NCBI RefSeq assembly: GCF_946187255.1
Contig: NZ_CAMHRZ010000135.1
Coordinates: 1 to 9,182 of the forward strand
Source of the DNA: an uncultured Ruminococcus sp.
Lineage (GTDB): Bacteria > Bacillota > Clostridia > Oscillospirales > Ruminococcaceae
DNA length: 9,182 bases
Reading direction: 5' to 3'
The first letter of the stretch is position 1. Each line of letters begins with the position of its first letter. Shown one piece after another: positions 7,284 to 9,182 of this stretch. Below the pieces are notes generated by a model. It ran no database searches and was not told where the DNA came from. It saw only the letters and a program-made list of their open reading frames with translations. Made by a program: the position numbers and the translations under genes.

Positions 7284-7889
7284 TCATTGTTTTGGGCTAC
7301 CGCAGTTGGCGCAGAATTTTCCGCTGTTGACATAGCCGCATTCGCATTTCCATGTATCAGTGCCTGTCGCTGTGTTCGTCACGGGAGCTGTTTCTGTCGG
7401 CATATTCGGCAGAGGCATTGCAGCCACCAGTCCCTGAGGCATACAGCTGCTGTTGATTATCATCGGTATCATTTCCGTAAGTATCCTTGAAAGCTCCTCC
7501 TGCGGCGCATATTTCACGGTGCCGTCCTTGAATATTATATCCTTTGCCAGCGGCAGATTTTCGTGGAAGGGCTTTTCATCGGGATATTTCTCTGTCAGTA
7601 GCTTAACTTTCTCCAGAGCCACCAGCGCAGTCATACCGTTTACCATATAGCTTTCCTTCAGGCTGCCCTTGCAGTGTGTAAGCTCGGCATGATCGGCAAA
7701 CACTTCAAGATAGTAATAATCAGCCGCAGATACTCTGCCGTCGGGCATGGTGCGGGGCAATCTCCCGCAGGTTATCTCGGATATGACCGATGATGCGAGC
7801 ACGTTGTTCATTCCCATGAATGGGGTATTTGCAAAAAGCCCGCCGTTTGCCTCCGAAGCGGTGTTCTTGTTCGTATCTTTTTCGTCCAT
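7284..7889 (-). CDS. Uncharacterised protein: single domain plus one zinc ribbon
   Basis: A 201-residue protein, probably cytoplasmic; function unknown. After a low-complexity N-terminus (1-35, Asn/Gly/Met-rich), residues 36-143 form the same domain as the N-terminal copy in the downstream protein. Shared features are EITCGRLP against RIVTCGRIA, a cysteine near mid-domain (CKG against CNG), KYPDEKP against DPDYPCDKRP, and FKDGTVKYAPQEELSRIL against MQDGSYRFVPREELRSIL. A Pro/Thr-rich linker (160-179) leads to one zinc ribbon, WKCECG...KFCANCGSPK, with Cys182, 184, 193 and 196. The frame can be extended to a GTG at 7898, but that GTG lies within the purine-rich AAAGGGTGG that best serves as Shine-Dalgarno sequence for the ATG at 7889, so the ATG is preferred. 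It is the first gene of a two-gene operon with a strong promoter at 7965-7937. Confidence 0.85.
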   Translation of the reverse strand: MDEKDTNKNTASEANGGLFANTPFMGMNNVLASSVISEITCGRLPRTMPDGRVSAADYYYLEVFADHAELTHCKGSLKESYMVNGMTALVALEKVKLLTEKYPDEKPFHENLPLAKDIIFKDGTVKYAPQEELSRILTEMIPMIINSSCMPQGLVAAMPLPNMPTETAPVTNTATGTDTWKCECGYVNSGKFCANCGSPKQ

Positions 7890-7936
7890 AAGCGCCACCC
7901 TTTCTTTGATTGCCGATAGTATAATGAGTTTTTACT

Positions 7937-7965
7937 ATTATAGCACAGTTCTCCCGAAGTTGCAA
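7937..7965 (-). promoter_or_regulatory. Promoter of the zinc-ribbon operon
   Basis: On the minus strand, TTGCAA (7965-7960) and a perfect TATAAT (7942-7937) are 17 bp apart. Transcription should begin near 7930, giving a leader of about 40 nt before the ATG at 7889. It fires away from the radical SAM promoter. Confidence 0.82.
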
Positions 7966-7977
7966 TACTTTGCTCTA

Positions 7978-8006
7978 TTGAAAAAGCGGCGGAGGTATGA
8001 TATAAT
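7978..8006 (+). promoter_or_regulatory. Promoter of the radical SAM gene
   Basis: TTGAAA (7978-7983) and a perfect TATAAT (8001-8006) are 17 bp apart. Transcription should begin near 8013, only about 17 nt before the favoured ATG at 8030. The -35 box is 12 bp from the -35 box of the divergent operon, so the two polymerase sites adjoin and may compete or share a regulator. Confidence 0.82.
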
Positions 8007-8029
8007 ATGTGTGAATGAGGGTGATGACG

Positions 8030-9094
8030 ATGAATCTTACGCTGTATATTACCGAAGACTGCGACCTTGACTGCGTATACTGCACGCAGAAAAAAAAGCC
8101 TGCGGTCATGTCGGAGGAAGTCCTGCGCCGTGCCTGCGAACTGGCTTTTTCGGACGGCGGTTCTGCGGGACTGTGTTTTTTCGGCGGAGAACCACTGCTT
8201 TGCGAGGATATGATTTTTGAAGCTATGGATATCTGCGGGTTGCTTTCTGAAAAATACGGCAAGCCCGTGTACTACCGCATGACCACCAACGGCACTCTTC
8301 TCACCGAACGTATGCTGGAACGCGCGGCGGCTGAGGGTATGGAGATCGCACTGTCATTTGACGGGCTGATGCAGGATATATGCCGAAAGTACCGCAGCGG
8401 GCGCGGCACCTTTGCCGATGTGGAAGCGGCGGCAAAGCGGCTGCTGGCAGTACTTCCAGCTTCCACCGCCATGATGACCGCCGCACCGCAGGCAGTCGGG
8501 CGGTTCGCAGCATCGGTAAGGTATCTGTATGATATTGGCTTTCAGCGCATCCATGCGGTGCCTGCCTACGGCAGCAAGGTGCAGTGGGTACCATCTGCGC
8601 AGGAAATTCTGGCAGGACAAATGGCGGAAGCAGCTGATTTTTACAAAAAATGTCTGCTGGATGGCGACCCCTTTTATTTCAGCCCCATAGAAACCAAGAT
8701 CCGCAGCCTGCTTAGCGGCATCAACGTGAACGACCGCTGTCATCTCGGCTTTTCGCAAATGCCCGTAGCAACGGACGGGAACATCTACGCCTGCAACCAG
8801 TTCATGGGGGATGCGGATTACTGTCTCGGGAATGTGTACGATGGCATCTTCGTGAGAAAATGTGCCACACTTGCCTTCCGCCGCAAACTGCCCCTATCCT
8901 GCCAAAGCTGTTCGTTCAAAAGCCGCTGTCTTAATTCCTGCGGCTGCCTTAACCGCCTTGAAACCGGCAGAGAGGATACAGTATCGCCCTTTCAGTGCAG
9001 CTATGAGAAAATGCTGATACACCTGGCGGACGAGACCGCCGCCGACCTCCGAACTGCCGACACCACAGGCTTTGAAAGCTATTTCGGACATTAA
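8030..9094 (+). CDS. Radical SAM/SPASM maturase-type enzyme
   Basis: A 354-residue cytoplasmic iron-sulfur enzyme. The radical SAM core begins with CDLDCVYC, whose Cys11, 15 and 18 should hold the SAM-cleaving 4Fe-4S cluster. FGGEPLL (51-57), TNGTLL (86-91) and SFDG (109-112) are further core motifs. The C-terminus matches the SPASM pattern: Cys237-x12-Gly-x4-Cys255, then Cys291-x2-Cys294-x5-Cys300-x3-Cys304 and Cys323, with extra cysteines at 265, 278 and 306; it should bind two auxiliary clusters. Such enzymes mature peptides (sactipeptides and related RiPPs) or sulfatases. No precursor peptide or sulfatase gene is visible in the window, so the substrate is unknown. The ATG at 8015 is nearly at the predicted transcript start; GAGGGTG at 8017-8023 supports ATG 8030. 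It diverges from the zinc-ribbon operon across a compact double promoter. Confidence 0.9.
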   Translation: MNLTLYITEDCDLDCVYCTQKKKPAVMSEEVLRRACELAFSDGGSAGLCFFGGEPLLCEDMIFEAMDICGLLSEKYGKPVYYRMTTNGTLLTERMLERAAAEGMEIALSFDGLMQDICRKYRSGRGTFADVEAAAKRLLAVLPASTAMMTAAPQAVGRFAASVRYLYDIGFQRIHAVPAYGSKVQWVPSAQEILAGQMAEAADFYKKCLLDGDPFYFSPIETKIRSLLSGINVNDRCHLGFSQMPVATDGNIYACNQFMGDADYCLGNVYDGIFVRKCATLAFRRKLPLSCQSCSFKSRCLNSCGCLNRLETGREDTVSPFQCSYEKMLIHLADETAADLRTADTTGFESYFGH

Positions 9095-9098
9095 AAAA

Positions 9099-9127
9099 GA
9101 GGCTGTACGCATAATGTGTACAGCCTC
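9099..9127 (-). terminator. Hairpin terminator oriented for the minus strand
   Basis: GAGGCTGTAC (9099-9108) pairs perfectly with GTACAGCCTC (9118-9127) around a nine-base loop. The A-run at 9093-9098 becomes a T-run when read on the minus strand, while the + side has none. It is best read as the terminator of a minus-strand gene entering from beyond the right edge, possibly also slowing + transcripts. Confidence 0.7.
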
Positions 9128-9139
9128 TCAGTCTGTCGC

Positions 9140-9169
9140 AAAAGTCTATCCGCAAGGGTAGGCTTTTTT
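9140..9169 (+). terminator. Rho-independent terminator after the radical SAM gene
   Basis: AAAAGTCTATCC (9140-9151) pairs with GGGTAGGCTTTT (9156-9167), with two G-U wobbles, around a GCAA (GNRA) tetraloop; the T-run continues to 9169. It lies 46 bases after the TAA stop and should end the radical SAM transcript. Confidence 0.75.
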
Positions 9170-9182
9170 GATGAAGTGTGGT

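Noticed and set aside
7890..7898. GTG start extending the shorter zinc-ribbon protein by three residues
   Set aside because: The GTG sits in the likely Shine-Dalgarno sequence for the ATG at 7889. It is not excluded, but it is less likely.
8015..8029. ATG 8015 as the start of the radical SAM enzyme
   Set aside because: It lies within a few bases of the predicted transcript start and would leave no room for a ribosome binding site. ATG 8030 has GAGGGTG ahead of it.
1..9182. CRISPR array, tRNA, rRNA, insertion sequence or phage genes
   Set aside because: No regularly spaced repeats, no tRNA-like cloverleaf, no transposase or phage-type product and no target-site duplication were seen on either strand.

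Overview
The window looks like chromosomal DNA from a fibre-degrading, dockerin-using Firmicute of the Ruminococcus albus / R. flavefaciens type. The evidence is two large secreted glycoside hydrolases, each ending in a type I-like dockerin that opens with the same motif (YGDANCDGK), followed by an intact sporulation-type sigma-K gene and typical Gram-positive ribosome binding sites and promoters. The species is inferred from gene content and was not checked by a database search.

Left part (1-5379, + strand). An AT-rich leader of about 440 bp is followed by a palindrome abutting a perfect TTGACA-17-TATAAT promoter and a CBM35-GH26-dockerin enzyme, most likely a beta-mannanase (552-2405), closed by a strong terminator. 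A second, independently promoted gene encodes a GH74 xyloglucanase with a C-terminal dockerin (2718-5336), closed by a UUCG-loop terminator. The two are neighbours but separate transcription units. Both products should be exported and docked on a cohesin-bearing scaffold or surface protein, attacking the mannan and xyloglucan that coat cellulose.

Middle (5380-6200). A complete sigK-like gene with a hydrophobic pro-sequence lies behind a candidate sigma-E-type promoter. It converges on the next operon across a shared 14-bp hairpin.

Right part (6200-9182). A two-gene minus-strand operon (7889 to 6211) encodes paralogous uncharacterised proteins built from a repeated, unnamed alpha/beta-looking domain plus C-terminal CxC...CxxC zinc ribbons; the longer one carries two copies of the domain and two ribbons. 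Diverging from it, with -35 boxes only 12 bp apart, is a radical SAM enzyme with a full SPASM cysteine set (8030-9094), of the peptide/protein-maturase type, with no visible substrate gene. Two hairpins close the window, one oriented for each strand, suggesting a convergent gene beyond the right edge.

No tRNA, rRNA, CRISPR array, insertion sequence or prophage gene was seen. The least explained part is the zinc-ribbon operon and its back-to-back radical SAM partner.
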